This document shows, one piece after another, positions 29,988 to 38,539 of a stretch of DNA of 64,000 nucleotides. Both the position numbers and the translations under genes were made by a program. The notes under the pieces were generated by a model. It worked only from the letters and a program-made list of their open reading frames with translations, was not told where the DNA came from and ran no database searches. The stretch is from Streptomyces sp. NBC_01669 (lineage in GTDB: Bacteria; Actinomycetota; Actinomycetes; Streptomycetales; Streptomycetaceae), in assembly GCF_026339735.1 (NCBI RefSeq), contig NZ_JAPEQG010000001.1, positions 3,968,001 to 4,032,000 of the forward strand, given 5' to 3'. Every line of letters begins with the position of its first letter. The stretch's first letter is position 1.

Positions 29988-31558
29988 GACTTGCCTCCTG
30001 CGAGGAGCTTCTGCACGGCCGGGTCGGTGAGGCCGAGGAGGACGGCGGGCCACAGGCCGGCGAGGACGGTGAGGGCGGCGAGCGGGGTCCAGGCGGCGAA
30101 TTCGTACGTCTGGATGTCGGCCATGCGGTGCGGTCCCTCGCGCTTCTCGCCCATGCAGACGCGGCGTACGACGATGAGCATGTACGCGGCGGTGAGCAGG
30201 GTGCCGAACGCGCCGATCGACATGAAGGTGAGGAAGGCGGGGCGGCTGAGGCCGTCGGCCGGGTCGAAGGCGCCGAACAGGGCGAGCATCTCGCCCCAGA
30301 ATCCGGCGAGGCCGGGCAGGCCGAGCGAGGCGACGGCGGCGAAGGCGAGGAGACCGCCGAGGCGGGGGGCGCGGCCGTAGAGGGCGGCCCCGGTGGCGCC
30401 GGAGAGGGTATCGAGGTCGGCGGTGCCGTAGCGGTCCTTGACTGCGCCGACCAGGAAGAACAGCAGGCCGGTGATGAGGCCGTGGGCGATGTTGGCGAAG
30501 AGCGCGCCGTTGACGCCGGTGGGGGTCATGCTCGCGATGCCGAGGAGTACGAAGCCCATGTGGCCGACGGAGGAGTACGCGATCAGGCGCTTGAGGTCGC
30601 CCTTGGAGCCGGGGCGGGCGAGCGCGAGGCAGGCGAGGGATCCGTAGATGATGCCGACGACGGCGGAGGCGGCGAGGTAGGGCGCGAAGGTCTGCATCCC
30701 GTCGGGGGTGATGGGGAGCAGGATGCGGACGAATCCGTACGTGCCCATCTTCAGCAGGACGCCCGCGAGGAGCACCGAGCCGACGGTCGGGGCGGCGGTG
30801 TGGGCGTCCGGGAGCCAGCTGTGCAGCGGCCACATCGGGGTCTTGACGGCGAGTCCGATACCGATGGCGAGAACGGCGATGACCTGCACGGACGAGGTGA
30901 GTCCACGGCCGTTGTCAGTGGCGAGTGCCACCATGTCGAAGGTGCCGCTCCTCAGTCCGATGAGGAGCAGGCCCAACAGCATGATCACTGAGCCGAGCAG
31001 TGTGTAGAGGATGAACTTCCAGGCGGCGGCCTGCTTCTGTGCGCCGCCCCAGCGGGCGATGAGGAAGTACATCGGGATGAGGACCATCTCGAATGCCAGG
31101 AAGAACAGCAGCAGGTCGAGGACGGCGAAGGTCGCGAGGGTACCCGACTCGAGGACGAGGACGAGTGCGACGAAGGCCTTCGGGGAGGGGCCCTCGGGCA
31201 TTTTGAAGTAGCTGTAGAGCGCGCAGAGGAAGGTCAGCAGCGCGGTCAGTACGAGGAGGGGGAGCGAGATGCCGTCGATGCCGAGGTGGATGCGGACGTC
31301 GAGCGCCGGGATCCAGCTGATGTCGGTGGTGGCCTGCATTTTCGACGGGTGGTCGTGGTCGAAGCCGAGGGCCAGGACGATCGCTGCGATGAGGATCGCG
31401 CCGGTGACGGTCACGCCGTGGCGGAGCACGGCCTGGTCGGGGCTCTTTCCCTTCAGCCCGGGCGGGGCGGGCAGGAGAGCGGCGACGGCGCCGATGAGCG
31501 GGCCGACGACGATGAACGCGAGAAGGAACTGCATCACGGATTCGCTGATATCGATCAC
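29984..31558 (-). CDS. nuoM: NADH-quinone oxidoreductase subunit M (proton pump)
   Basis: A 524-residue antiporter-like subunit. Marks: FEMVLIPMYFLIARWGG (conserved Glu in helix 5), VKTPMWPLHSWLPDAHTAAPT (Lys and His on the proton path), KGDLKRLIAYSSVGHMGFVLLG and GGLLAFAAVASLGLPGLAGFWGE. GTG at 31558 lies three bases after the nuoL stop; an in-frame ATG eight codons in (MQFLLAF) is possible. It overlaps nuoN by four bases. Confidence 0.94.
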   Translation of the reverse strand: MIDISESVMQFLLAFIVVGPLIGAVAALLPAPPGLKGKSPDQAVLRHGVTVTGAILIAAIVLALGFDHDHPSKMQATTDISWIPALDVRIHLGIDGISLPLLVLTALLTFLCALYSYFKMPEGPSPKAFVALVLVLESGTLATFAVLDLLLFFLAFEMVLIPMYFLIARWGGAQKQAAAWKFILYTLLGSVIMLLGLLLIGLRSGTFDMVALATDNGRGLTSSVQVIAVLAIGIGLAVKTPMWPLHSWLPDAHTAAPTVGSVLLAGVLLKMGTYGFVRILLPITPDGMQTFAPYLAASAVVGIIYGSLACLALARPGSKGDLKRLIAYSSVGHMGFVLLGIASMTPTGVNGALFANIAHGLITGLLFFLVGAVKDRYGTADLDTLSGATGAALYGRAPRLGGLLAFAAVASLGLPGLAGFWGEMLALFGAFDPADGLSRPAFLTFMSIGAFGTLLTAAYMLIVVRRVCMGEKREGPHRMADIQTYEFAAWTPLAALTVLAGLWPAVLLGLTDPAVQKLLAGGKS

Positions 31559-31561
31559 GGC

Positions 31562-33562
31562 TCACGACCCGGCGTTGACGTTGGCAAAAACGACGGCGGC
31601 GATCGCCAGGACAAGGGAACCGGCGAGCAGGGCGCTGAGGTAGGTCTGCACGTTGCCGGTCTGGGCGCGGCGGACGGCGGTGCCGAGCCAGCGTGCGCCG
31701 GTGCCGGAGCCGCGTACGTACGTGTCGACGACCTCGCGGTCCAGGAAGCGGACGAGGCTCGCTGCCGCCTGGACGGGGCGGACGAACAGTGTCGCGTAGA
31801 GGGCGTCCAGGTGGAAGCCGGTGGCGGCGTGGCGGTGGAGGGGGCCGAGCAGGAGCCGTCCGGGGTCGGCCGGGTCGGGGGTGCCCGGGGCGTCGCCGTA
31901 TCCGGCGGTGTGGTGGGTCATGGCCTCGGCCTCGATGAGTGCGGGTTCGGCCTCGGGGTGGGCGACGACGGCACCGGCGGGGGTGCGGGCGGCGAGGGCC
32001 ATGGTGTGGTGCCAGGCGCCGTAGGTGACGAGGCCGCCGACGAGACCGACGCCGGTGGAGAGGACGGCGGTGGTCACGGACGGAGTGAGGCTGTGGCCGT
32101 CGAACCAGTCGGTGATCACGCCGACGGTGAGTCCGAAACCGATGGTGGGGATGGCGAGGACCCAGAGGACGGTGGTCATCGCGGCGGGCTGCCTGCCGTG
32201 GTCGGGGGCCTCGGCGCCGCGGCCGCGGAAGGCGAGGAGCCAGAGGCGGGTGGCGTACGCGGCGGTGAGGACGGCGGCGAGCAGTCCGGCGACGAGGACG
32301 GTCCAGCCGGCGGCGGCCGGGGCGACATGGCGCTCGCCCAGGGCGGTGTGTTCGGCGGCGACGAGGATGGCTTCCTTGGAGAAGAAGCCGGCGAACGGCG
32401 GGATGGCGGCGAGCGCGAGGAGGGCGACGGTCATCGTCCAGTAGGCGTCCGGGATGCGCCTGGCCAGGCCGCCCATGCGCGACATGGCGGTGAGCGAGTT
32501 GGTCCCGGCGGCGTGGATGACCACACCGGCCGCGAGGAAGAGGACGGCTTTGAACGCGCCGTGCGAGAGGAGGTGGAAGACGGCGGCCCCGCGGTCGCCG
32601 ACGGCCAGGGCGCCGGACATGTAGCCGAGCTGGCCGATGGTCGAGTAGGCGAGGACGCGCTTGATGTCGTCCTGGGCGAGCGCGGCGAGTCCCGATCCGA
32701 TCATCGTGACCGCCGCCATGACGGCGAGGACGACGAGGGCGGCGCCGGATTCGGCGAAGACGGGGAGGAGCCGGGCCACGAAGTAGATGCCGGCGGCGAC
32801 CATCGTCGCGGCGTGGATCAACGCGGAGACGGGGGTCGGGCCGGCCATCGCGTCGGGCAGCCAGGTGTGCAGGGGGAACTGCGCGGACTTGCCCGCGACG
32901 CCGGCGAGGAGCAGCAGGGCGATGAGAGTGGGGTGGTCGAGCCCGCCGTTCGCGACAGCACCGAGGATGCCGGTGATCCGGAATGTGCCGGTGTCGGCGG
33001 CAAGCGCGAACAGGCCGATCAGGAAGGGGACGTCGCCGAGCTTGGTGACCAGGAACGCCTTGAGGGAGGCGGCGCGGGCTTCGGGTGTCTCCCAGTAGTG
33101 ACCGACGAGGAAGTACGAGCAGATGCCCATGACTTCCCAGCCGACCAGCAGCACCATCACGTCGCCGGAGTAGACGACGAGCAGCATCGCGGAGGTGAAG
33201 AGGGAGACGAGGGCCGCGTACGACGGGTAGCGGGGGTCGTGGCGCAGGTAGGCGGTCGAGTAGATCTGCACGCAGGTCGCGACGAGGCCGACCAGGACGG
33301 CGACGAGGACCGCGAAGCCGTCGAGGTGGAGGGCGAGGTCGATCGGGACCGAGCCGGTGGGTGTGAGCCGGGTCGACGCGTCGATGGCCGGGCCGCCGCC
33401 CTGGCGTGCGGCGACGACGACGGCGATCACGGCCGCGGCGAGGGTGGGAAGGATCGCGAGGGGGCGTACGTAACCGGGGGCGGTGCGGCCGAGGAGCAGG
33501 CCGGTGGCGGCGCCCAGGAACGGAAGGAGGGGGACGAGGACGGCGAGGGTCGTGGTGGTCAC
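31562..33562 (-). CDS. nuoL: NADH-quinone oxidoreductase subunit L (distal proton pump)
   Basis: A 666-residue subunit at the far end of the membrane arm. It has GWEVMGICSYFLVGHYWETPEARAA (helix 5 Glu), GKSAQFPLHTWLPDAMAGPTPVSALIHAATMV, KRVLAYSTIGQLGYMSGALAVG and the C-terminal lateral helix region ending LAIAAVVFANVNAGS. GTG at 33562 overlaps the nuoK stop by four bases. The length is normal. Confidence 0.94.
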   Translation of the reverse strand: MTTTTLAVLVPLLPFLGAATGLLLGRTAPGYVRPLAILPTLAAAVIAVVVAARQGGGPAIDASTRLTPTGSVPIDLALHLDGFAVLVAVLVGLVATCVQIYSTAYLRHDPRYPSYAALVSLFTSAMLLVVYSGDVMVLLVGWEVMGICSYFLVGHYWETPEARAASLKAFLVTKLGDVPFLIGLFALAADTGTFRITGILGAVANGGLDHPTLIALLLLAGVAGKSAQFPLHTWLPDAMAGPTPVSALIHAATMVAAGIYFVARLLPVFAESGAALVVLAVMAAVTMIGSGLAALAQDDIKRVLAYSTIGQLGYMSGALAVGDRGAAVFHLLSHGAFKAVLFLAAGVVIHAAGTNSLTAMSRMGGLARRIPDAYWTMTVALLALAAIPPFAGFFSKEAILVAAEHTALGERHVAPAAAGWTVLVAGLLAAVLTAAYATRLWLLAFRGRGAEAPDHGRQPAAMTTVLWVLAIPTIGFGLTVGVITDWFDGHSLTPSVTTAVLSTGVGLVGGLVTYGAWHHTMALAARTPAGAVVAHPEAEPALIEAEAMTHHTAGYGDAPGTPDPADPGRLLLGPLHRHAATGFHLDALYATLFVRPVQAAASLVRFLDREVVDTYVRGSGTGARWLGTAVRRAQTGNVQTYLSALLAGSLVLAIAAVVFANVNAGS

Positions 33563-33969
33563 GCGGTGGCCTCTGCCTTCTTTGCCTTCCCTGCCGGAGC
33601 AGTGGCCTGGTCTTCGGTGCCGGTGGTGTCGTCCTCGTCACCGGGGAGGGATTCCGCGGCGTCGGTCTCGGCGGTGTCGCGGAGGCGGTCCACGTCCGAG
33701 CTGCCGCGGTTGCGGTGGACGGCGAGGACGATCGCGAGGCCGATGCCGATCTCGGCTGCCGCGATGGCGATGGTGAAGAGGGTGAGCGCCTGGCCGGAGT
33801 GCAGGGCGTCGCGGAGCCAGACGTCGAAGGCGACCAGGTTGAGGTTGACGGCGTTGAGCATCAGCTCGACGGACATCAGGACCAGGATCGCGTTGCGGCG
33901 TGCGAGTACTCCGTACAGCCCGGTGCAGAAGAGGAGGGCGGCGAGCACGGCGGGATAGGCGAGGTGCAT
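33559..33969 (-). CDS. nuoK: NADH-quinone oxidoreductase subunit K
   Basis: A 136-residue subunit with three membrane helices. The two pathway glutamates are in VLMSVELMLNAVNLNLVAF (helix 2) and IAIAAAEIGIGLAIVLAV (helix 3). It is longer than E. coli NuoK (100 residues) because of an acidic, then Ala/Lys-rich, C-terminal tail (ESLPGDEDDTTGTEDQATA...), probably disordered and cytoplasmic. ATG at 33969; the nuoJ stop overlaps it. Confidence 0.94.
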   Translation of the reverse strand: MHLAYPAVLAALLFCTGLYGVLARRNAILVLMSVELMLNAVNLNLVAFDVWLRDALHSGQALTLFTIAIAAAEIGIGLAIVLAVHRNRGSSDVDRLRDTAETDAAESLPGDEDDTTGTEDQATAPAGKAKKAEATA

Positions 33970-34523
33970 CAGCTCTGCTCCTTACTGCGCTTGCGGGACA
34001 GGACGATCGCGCCGACGAGGGCGGCGAGCAGCAGGACGGAGAGTGCTTCGAAGGGCAGTACCCACTGCCGGAAGAGGAAGGCGCCGGTGGTTTCGGTGGA
34101 TCCGTGGGCCGGTCCGTCCAGGTCGATCCAGGTGGTGCGGAAGGCGTCCACGACGACCCAGACGAGGGCGGCCGCGGCGGCGACCGCGACGCCGAGAGCG
34201 GCCCAGCGGTTTTCGGAGTCGGCATCCGGGGAGCGGCCGATGGGGGCCTTGGTGAGCATCAGCCCGAAGAGAAGGAGGACGACGACGGAACCGACGTAGA
34301 TCAGTACCTGTACCCAGGCGATGAACTCCGCGGTCAGCAGGAGGTACTCGACGGCGAGGCCGCCGAGCGCCACGACCAGCCAGAGGGCGGCGTGAACCAG
34401 CTGCTTGGTCGTGACGGTGATGAGGGCTGCGCCGATGGTGGCGACGCCGACCAGGACGAAGGCGATCTCGATGCCGGTCGGGGAGAGGAATCCGGGGTGG
34501 GCCGCGGCGGCTGCGAGGGTCAC
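33969..34523 (-). CDS. nuoJ: NADH-quinone oxidoreductase subunit J
   Basis: A 184-residue membrane subunit near the quinone site; its third helix changes shape during turnover. Marks: TKQLVHAALWLVVALGGLAVEYLLLTAEFIAWVQVLIYVGSVVVLLLFGLML in pieces, and a last helix LSVLLLAALVGAIVLSRKRS. GTG at 34523 overlaps the nuoI stop by four bases. Confidence 0.92.
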   Translation of the reverse strand: MTLAAAAAHPGFLSPTGIEIAFVLVGVATIGAALITVTTKQLVHAALWLVVALGGLAVEYLLLTAEFIAWVQVLIYVGSVVVLLLFGLMLTKAPIGRSPDADSENRWAALGVAVAAAAALVWVVVDAFRTTWIDLDGPAHGSTETTGAFLFRQWVLPFEALSVLLLAALVGAIVLSRKRSKEQS

Positions 34524-35107
34524 TCCTTTCCTTCCTCTTCTTCCTGCTGCGGGGTCTGCTGGGCTTGCTGGGCTTCTTGGGCGCGCTGGGCTTCGAGCTT
34601 CTCCGCCGTCTTGCGGGCGGCGGCGATCTCCTTCGGTTCCTCCGCACCCGGGTCGAGTGCGGGTGGCTCGGGCACCGTCCACATCCATTCGCGGAGCTTG
34701 TCCCGCTCATGGGTGAGTTCGAGGATGTCGGTCTCCGCGTACTCGAACTCCGGCGACCAGAACAGCGCGTCGAAAGGACAGACCTCGATGCAGATACCGC
34801 AGTACATGCAGAGGGAGAAGTCGATGGCGAAGCGGTCGAGGACGTTGCGGCTGCGTTCGCGGCCGCCCGGTGCGGCGGCGGGCACCGTCTCCTTGTGGGA
34901 GTCGATGTAGATGCACCAGTCCGGGCACTCACGGGCGCAGAGCATGCAGACCGTGCAGTTCTCCTCGAACAGCCCGATGACGCCGCGGGAGCGCGGCGGG
35001 AGTTCGGGCTGGACGTCGGGGTACTGGGCGGTGACCGTCTTCTTCGTCATCGTCCGCAGGGTGACGGCCAGGCCCTTGGCAAGGCCGGAGCCGGGGATCG
35101 GAGGCAT
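34520..35107 (-). CDS. nuoI: NADH-quinone oxidoreductase subunit I (two 4Fe-4S clusters)
   Basis: A 195-residue ferredoxin-like subunit carrying clusters N6a and N6b. The ligands are CTVCMLCARECP (Cys51, 54, 57, 61) and CMYCGICIEVCP (Cys100, 103, 106, 110). An inserted loop, HKETVPAAAPGGRERSRNVL, separates them. After the fold comes a Glu/Gln/Ala-rich tail ending QEEEEGKE, likely disordered. ATG at 35107 overlaps the nuoH stop by one base. The frame is open upstream, but those residues have no homology. Confidence 0.94.
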   Translation of the reverse strand: MPPIPGSGLAKGLAVTLRTMTKKTVTAQYPDVQPELPPRSRGVIGLFEENCTVCMLCARECPDWCIYIDSHKETVPAAAPGGRERSRNVLDRFAIDFSLCMYCGICIEVCPFDALFWSPEFEYAETDILELTHERDKLREWMWTVPEPPALDPGAEEPKEIAAARKTAEKLEAQRAQEAQQAQQTPQQEEEEGKE

Positions 35108-36075
35108 CAGCTGATCGCCACCTTCACGATGCCGGTGAGCGCGATCTGCGCGAGAGCGAGCGGGATGAGCGTGGTCCAGGCGAGCCTCTGCAGCTGGTCC
35201 TCGCGGAGGCGGGGGTAGCTCACCCGCAGCCAGATGACGACGAAGGCGAGGACCGCGATCTTGAGGAGCGTCCAGACCCAGCCGAGTCCGTCGGCGCCGA
35301 GCGGGCCGTGCCAGCCGCCGAGGAAGAGGACGGTGGTCAGTCCGCACAGGACGACGATACCCGCGTACTCGGCGAGCAGGAACAGGGCGAAGCGGAGGCC
35401 GGTGTACTCGGTGTACGCGCCGAAGATGATCTCCGAGTCGGCGATCGGCATGTCGAACGGCGGGCGCTGCAGTTCAGCGAGTCCGGCCACGAAGAAGACC
35501 AGGCCGCCGACGATCTGCCAGGGCAGCCACCACCACTCGAAGGCGTTGACGATGCCGGGAAGGGAGACGGTGCCTGCGGCCATCGCGACTGAGGCGGCGG
35601 CGAGCAGCATCGGAAGTTCGTACGCGAGGAGCTGGGCGGCGGTGCGGAGGCCGCCGAGGAGGGAGAACTTGTTGGCCGATGCCCAGCCCGCCATCAGTGA
35701 GCCGAGCACTCCCACGCCCATGACGGCGAGGACGAAGAAGATGCCCGCGTCGACGACCTGGCCGACCGCGCCCTCGCTCGGGCCGATCGGAATGGCGACG
35801 AGTACGAGGAGGTACGGGAGGAGGGCGACGGCGGGGGCGAGCTGGAAGATGCGGCGGTCGGCCTCGGCCGGGACGATGTCTTCCTTCTGCGCGAATTTCA
35901 CGCCGTCGGCGACGAGCTGGGCCCAGCCGTGGAAACCGCCCGCGTACATGGGGCCCAGGCGGCCCTGCATGTGGGCCATCACCTTGTGTTCGGTCTGGCC
36001 CACGACGAGGGGGACGACCATGAACACCGCGAAGACGATGATGAGCCGGAGGGCGACGTCGAGTACGTCGTTCAC
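35107..36075 (-). CDS. nuoH: NADH-quinone oxidoreductase subunit H
   Basis: A 322-residue membrane subunit that forms most of the quinone chamber. Marks: EHKVMAHMQGRLGPMYAGG, the acidic loop ADGVKFAQKEDIVPAEADRR, ELQRPPFDMPIADSEIIFGAYTEYTG split over the conserved Glu cluster, and IWLRVSYPRLREDQLQRLAW. GTG at 36075; it overlaps the nuoC stop by four bases. In complete operons nuoG precedes nuoH; here nuoC does. Confidence 0.94.
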   Translation of the reverse strand: MNDVLDVALRLIIVFAVFMVVPLVVGQTEHKVMAHMQGRLGPMYAGGFHGWAQLVADGVKFAQKEDIVPAEADRRIFQLAPAVALLPYLLVLVAIPIGPSEGAVGQVVDAGIFFVLAVMGVGVLGSLMAGWASANKFSLLGGLRTAAQLLAYELPMLLAAASVAMAAGTVSLPGIVNAFEWWWLPWQIVGGLVFFVAGLAELQRPPFDMPIADSEIIFGAYTEYTGLRFALFLLAEYAGIVVLCGLTTVLFLGGWHGPLGADGLGWVWTLLKIAVLAFVVIWLRVSYPRLREDQLQRLAWTTLIPLALAQIALTGIVKVAIS

Positions 36076-37343
36076 GCGGTATCGCCTCCGGCGCGGTGAT
36101 CGGGGGTTTCAGGGGTTTCGGGGTTCTCGGGGGTGGCCGCGGGTTCGGTGCCTTCGGGGGTGGGGCCGCTGCGCGGGGCCTCTCCCCCGTCCGCCCCTTC
36201 CCGAACCGGGGGCTCCGCCCCCGGGCCGCCGCTCCTCGGGCGCCGGGTGGGCTGGGAGGTGTCCTGATCGGGGGTCGGGTCGAAGGCGGGGCGGGCGTGG
36301 TGCCAGGGCGCGTCCGCGCCGCGGGGCTTGGCCTGCTCCGGGGCTGCCGCCTCCGGCGTCGGTCCGGGGGGCTCGGCCTCCGAGGGCGCCGTCCCCGGCG
36401 CTGCCTCCTTCGGCGCTGCCTCCTTCGCCGCTGCCGACGGGGAGGTTGTCGAGTCCGGCGCCGCAGTGCCCGGCGCGTCGGACTTCGGCGTGGCCGCCGG
36501 TTCCGTCGCTGCCGACGTCTGCTCCACCGGCGCCGCCTGCTGGCTCGCCGAGCCCTGGGACGCGCTGCGGGTGCGGCGCGGAGTCGCGGTCGGGGTGGCG
36601 GCCGGCGGTGTGGTCCCGGTACCAGCGGAGGCGGGGGCTGCCGGCTCGGGCTGCTGGCTTGCCGAGCCCTCGCTCACGCTGCGGGCCCGGCGCACGGGGC
36701 GGTCGCCCGCGGGGCGGGCTGCTCGGGCCGGGCGGGCCGGGGCAGGTGGGAGCTGGCCCTTGAGGGGGCCCCATTCGTTCGGGTCGGGCACGCCCGGCGG
36801 CAGCATCGTGCGCCGCTTAGGGCCGCCGTGCTCGGATTCGCCCGGTTCCTTGGCTCCCGGCCATGCTTTGGCGACCCTCGCCGCCAGGACGAAGTCCTTG
36901 CGCAGCGGGTGGCCCTCGAAGCCTTCCGGGAGGAGAAGGGGGACCAGGTGCGGGTGGCCCTCGAAGCCGATGCCGAACATTTCGTGGGTCTCGCGCTCGT
37001 GCCAGGCGGCGCCCGCGTAGACACCGATGGCGGTCGGCAGGACCGGGGCGTCGTGCGGAACGGTCGTACGGAGCAGGAGCCGGCGGACCTTGCCCGGCGC
37101 CGGGGCGGCGACATGGGCGCAGACGCGGAAGCCGGTGCCGGGTTCGTCGACTGCGCTCAGCCAGTCGAAATAGGTGCAGCCCAGCAGGTCGCGGGCCGTT
37201 TCGAGGGCGGTGGTCCAGGCGGCCGGCGGGACGTCGACGGTCAGCAGGCCGTAGGCGTGCTCCGCCACGGCGTCCTCGCCGAAGAGTTCGGTGACGGCTT
37301 CCGGCAGGCGGTCGTAGGCCTGCGCCGTTTCCGGATCGGTCAC
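36072..37343 (-). CDS. nuoC: NADH-quinone oxidoreductase subunit C with long disordered tail
   Basis: The first ~190 of 423 residues are a normal 30-kDa (NuoC) subunit: LGCTYFDWLSAVDEPG, the signature WHERETHEMFGIGFEGHPHL and PLLLPEGFEGHPLRKDF. The remaining ~230 residues are Pro/Ala/Thr/Glu-rich without fold, with a near-repeat (VSEGSASQQPEPA and ASQGSASQQAAPV) and KEAAPKEAAP. No NuoD domain follows. GTG at 37343 follows GGGGGAGGAG. Overlaps of four bases on both sides show it is an intact operon member. Confidence 0.92.
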   Translation of the reverse strand: MTDPETAQAYDRLPEAVTELFGEDAVAEHAYGLLTVDVPPAAWTTALETARDLLGCTYFDWLSAVDEPGTGFRVCAHVAAPAPGKVRRLLLRTTVPHDAPVLPTAIGVYAGAAWHERETHEMFGIGFEGHPHLVPLLLPEGFEGHPLRKDFVLAARVAKAWPGAKEPGESEHGGPKRRTMLPPGVPDPNEWGPLKGQLPPAPARPARAARPAGDRPVRRARSVSEGSASQQPEPAAPASAGTGTTPPAATPTATPRRTRSASQGSASQQAAPVEQTSAATEPAATPKSDAPGTAAPDSTTSPSAAAKEAAPKEAAPGTAPSEAEPPGPTPEAAAPEQAKPRGADAPWHHARPAFDPTPDQDTSQPTRRPRSGGPGAEPPVREGADGGEAPRSGPTPEGTEPAATPENPETPETPDHRAGGDTA

Positions 37344-37969
37344 TTCTGCTCCTCCCCCGGGGCCGGCGGGGCGGCGACCAGGCCGCTGCGGAGTGCGGCG
37401 GTGGAGGGGCGGCTGCCGCCGGTCGCGTACCGCTCGCCCAGCGACTCGCGGGCGATCTTCTCCTGGAGCTTGAGGATGCCCTGGAGCAGGGCTTCCGGGC
37501 GCGGCGGGCAGCCCGGTACGTACACGTCGACGGGGATGATCTGGTCGACGCCCTTGGTCACGGAGTACGAGTCCCAGTACGGGCCGCCGCAGTTGGAGCA
37601 GGCGCCGAAGGAGATGACGTACTTGGGCTCGGGCATCTGCTCGTACAGCCGCTTGACGGCCGGGGCCATCTTGTCCGTCACCGTGCCGGAAACGATCATG
37701 AGGTCGGCCTGGCGGGGTCCCGGTGCGAACGGGATCACGCCGAGGCGGATGAAGTCGTGCCGGGCCATGGAGGCGGCGATGAATTCGATGGCGCAGCAGG
37801 CGAGCCCGAAGTTGAAGACCCAGAGGCTGTAGCGGCGGCCCCAGTTCAGAACCACCTTCATGGGCTCGGGTGCGAGCCGGGAGAGCACGCCGAGCCGTTT
37901 CGGTTCGGGCAGCAGCGTCGGTTCGGGCCGGTGCTGCGGCTCGGGGGTCTGCGGGCTCGTCACGTCCAT
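37340..37969 (-). CDS. nuoB: NADH-quinone oxidoreductase subunit B (cluster N2)
   Basis: A 209-residue subunit that holds the terminal 4Fe-4S cluster N2 next to quinone. The ligands are the vicinal pair in FGLACCAIEF (Cys58, 59), GACSNCGGPYW (Cys124 is the likely ligand) and VPGCPPRPEALL (Cys154). The first ~25 residues are a Pro-rich extension. ATG at 37969 lies inside the end of nuoA (10-base overlap). It overlaps nuoC by four bases. Confidence 0.94.
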   Translation of the reverse strand: MDVTSPQTPEPQHRPEPTLLPEPKRLGVLSRLAPEPMKVVLNWGRRYSLWVFNFGLACCAIEFIAASMARHDFIRLGVIPFAPGPRQADLMIVSGTVTDKMAPAVKRLYEQMPEPKYVISFGACSNCGGPYWDSYSVTKGVDQIIPVDVYVPGCPPRPEALLQGILKLQEKIARESLGERYATGGSRPSTAALRSGLVAAPPAPGEEQK

Positions 37970-38370
37970 TCGAGGACGCCCTTCTTCCATGCGTAGAGCA
38001 GTCCCACGGCGAGGAATCCGAGGAAGATGAACATTTCCACCAGGGTGGTCGCGCCGTATCCGGGTGCTGCAAATACGGTCGCCCAGGGGAACAAAAAGAT
38101 CGAGTCGACAGCGAAGATCACATAGAGGAATGCGTAGACGTAGTAGCGAACCTGGGTGTGTGCCCAGCCCTCGCCGACGGGGTCCACGCCGCATTCGTAG
38201 GTGAGGAGCTTCTCCGGTGTCGGCACCACGGGGCGCAGCAGCCGGCCTGCTCCGAAGGCGACGGCGACGAAGAGCACGCCGATCACGGCGAGCAGTCCGA
38301 CGACCGAGTAGCTCTGGAAGTAGTCCGACGCGAGAACGGTCGATTCCGGCAGGTCCGCCACGTAGGCCAC
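37960..38370 (-). CDS. nuoA: NADH-quinone oxidoreductase subunit A
   Basis: A 136-residue, three-helix membrane subunit, first gene of the operon. Marks: LTYECGVDPVGEGWAHTQVRYYVYAFLYVIF with the conserved Cys loop, and the acidic third helix VEMFIFLGFLAVGLLYAWKKGVLEW. GTG at 38370. The 169 bases upstream, shared with the divergent histidine kinase gene, must hold the operon promoter; no convincing -35/-10 was seen. Confidence 0.94.
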   Translation of the reverse strand: MAYVADLPESTVLASDYFQSYSVVGLLAVIGVLFVAVAFGAGRLLRPVVPTPEKLLTYECGVDPVGEGWAHTQVRYYVYAFLYVIFAVDSIFLFPWATVFAAPGYGATTLVEMFIFLGFLAVGLLYAWKKGVLEWT

Positions 38371-38539
38371 GTCCGCCCCTCCGCTCCCTCATGCCTGTTC
38401 GACGTCTGTACGCACGGGAGTCTAGGCCCTGTTAAAGAGGCGGTAAGCAGCCGCGTCGGGCAAAGGGTGGGGTTATCCCTACTTCGCCCCGCCCATGAAC
38501 CCCATGGCGTGCGCAGGCCCGGCCCGGCAGGCTGGGCGC

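Noticed and set aside
30128..33958. Long plus-strand frames opposite nuoL, nuoM and nuoN
   Set aside because: They are shadows of the nuo genes with Gly/Glu/Asp-rich nonsense translations and no ribosome sites.
31286..33958. A second coding layer overlapping nuoL/nuoK in antisense
   Set aside because: No motif, start signal or codon-position bias independent of nuoL was found; the frame is open because Pro/Gly-type antisense codons rarely give stops at high GC.
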